This document shows, piece after piece, positions 23,043-23,230 of a DNA stretch of 23,230 bases. The translations under genes and the position numbers were made by a program. This stretch comes from Sva-07 sp041685755 (lineage in GTDB: Bacteria > Actinomycetota > Acidimicrobiia > Acidimicrobiales > Ilumatobacteraceae): contig JAWLFC010000042.1 in NCBI GenBank assembly GCA_041685755.1, positions 1-23,230 on the forward strand. The letters run 5' to 3'. Under the pieces are notes generated by a model, which made no database searches, was not told the DNA's origin, and worked only from the letters and a program-made list of their open reading frames with translations. How positions within the stretch are numbered: position 1 is the stretch's first letter; each line of letters begins with the position of its first letter.

Positions 23043-23230
23043 GTGCCCCACGATCTTCCTCCCGCAGGGAGAGCCGCGGTTGCTCTACTCGGTCGGGTCG
23101 TCGAGCCCTGACGGCCAGACGACACTGTTGTCGGCGACGTCGTGGTCGACCTCGGCCGCCTCCGGTTCATCGACAGCGCGGGCGTGGGGTTCCTCGACGA
23201 ATTGGCATCGCACCGGTTGACGCAGGGTGG
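23043..23230 (+). pseudogene. STAS-domain (anti-sigma factor antagonist-like) frame with in-frame TGA, 3' partial
   Basis: From the GTG at 23043 the frame encodes VPHDLPPAGRAAVALLGRVV, then E and P, and reaches TGA at 23109-23111. The same frame then continues as RPDDTVVGDVVVDLGRLRF and IDSAGVGFLDELASHRL to the window end. VVVDLGRLRFIDSAGVG is the phosphorylatable-serine core of STAS domains found in SpoIIAA/RsbV-type anti-sigma factor antagonists. AAGGGA at 23030-23035 is well placed for the GTG. The ATG at 23041 is in another frame and gives a 59-residue protein with no STAS match. The first STAS helix also seems short. Nonsense mutation, sequencing error or an unusual start are all possible. 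Confidence 0.4.

Noticed and set aside
23041..23220. 59-residue frame from the ATG at 23041
   Set aside because: It shares the ribosome site, but its sequence is Ser/Thr/Ala-rich with no domain, and the STAS core lies in another frame over the same bases.
1..23230. CRISPR, phage, insertion sequence, toxin-antitoxin or defence system
   Set aside because: I saw no repeat-spacer pattern, transposase, integrase or defence-type domain; composition is uniform and genes are housekeeping or transport-type.

Overview
The window is high-GC, tightly packed bacterial DNA from an actinobacterium. Two F420-type luciferase-like oxidoreductases, a COG1579 coiled-coil/zinc-ribbon protein, GlgC and a DUF5522 protein all fit Actinomycetota. 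The overall style (very short gaps, ATGA overlaps, GTG/TTG starts, TANNNT boxes 6-8 nt before start codons) suggests an Acidimicrobiia/Ilumatobacter-like lineage. That placement is inference from gene content. I saw no tRNA, rRNA, CRISPR array, insertion sequence or prophage gene, and no gene-free stretch longer than 300 bases.

Layout. (1) 1-5678, plus strand: the end of a branched-chain amino-acid-type (HAAT/Liv) ABC transporter operon. It holds a LivM permease cut by the window edge, a 981-residue protein in which an MFS carrier is fused to a LivF-like and then a LivG-like ATPase, and a membrane-anchored substrate-binding protein. The permease overlaps the fusion gene by 4 bp, and the fusion gene lies 3 bp before the binding-protein gene, so they should be one transcript making one machine. 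(2) 5721-5771: a strong inverted repeat separates this operon from convergent minus-strand genes. (3) 5761-10028, minus strand: class A penicillin-binding protein, zinc-ribbon coiled-coil protein, small membrane protein and histidine phosphatase, probably co-transcribed from the PBP end. (4) 10049-12047, plus: an F420-type LLM oxidoreductase and a Gfo/Idh/MocA-type oxidoreductase. (5) 12063-16213: glgC (minus) and ppc (plus), divergent around a 155-bp region with palindromes. (6) 16257-18229, plus: an HSL-type alpha/beta hydrolase overlapping a second LLM oxidoreductase. (7) 18249-20606, minus: a three-domain metallo-beta-lactamase/pseudo-receiver/GAF protein and a USP-like protein. (8) 20712-22941, plus: an SRPBCC protein, a DUF5522 mini-protein and an MFS transporter. 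(9) 23041 to the end: a STAS-domain reading frame interrupted by an in-frame TGA and cut by the window edge.

The most unusual items are the MFS-LivF-LivG fusion inside a Liv-type operon and the MBL/pseudo-REC/GAF protein, whose receiver-like domain lacks the phospho-acceptor Asp and the conserved Lys. Smaller oddities are a 19-bp duplication across a stop codon, an EKP-to-EAP change in a Gfo/Idh/MocA protein, a putative 7-codon leader overlapping a TTG start, and the interrupted STAS frame.
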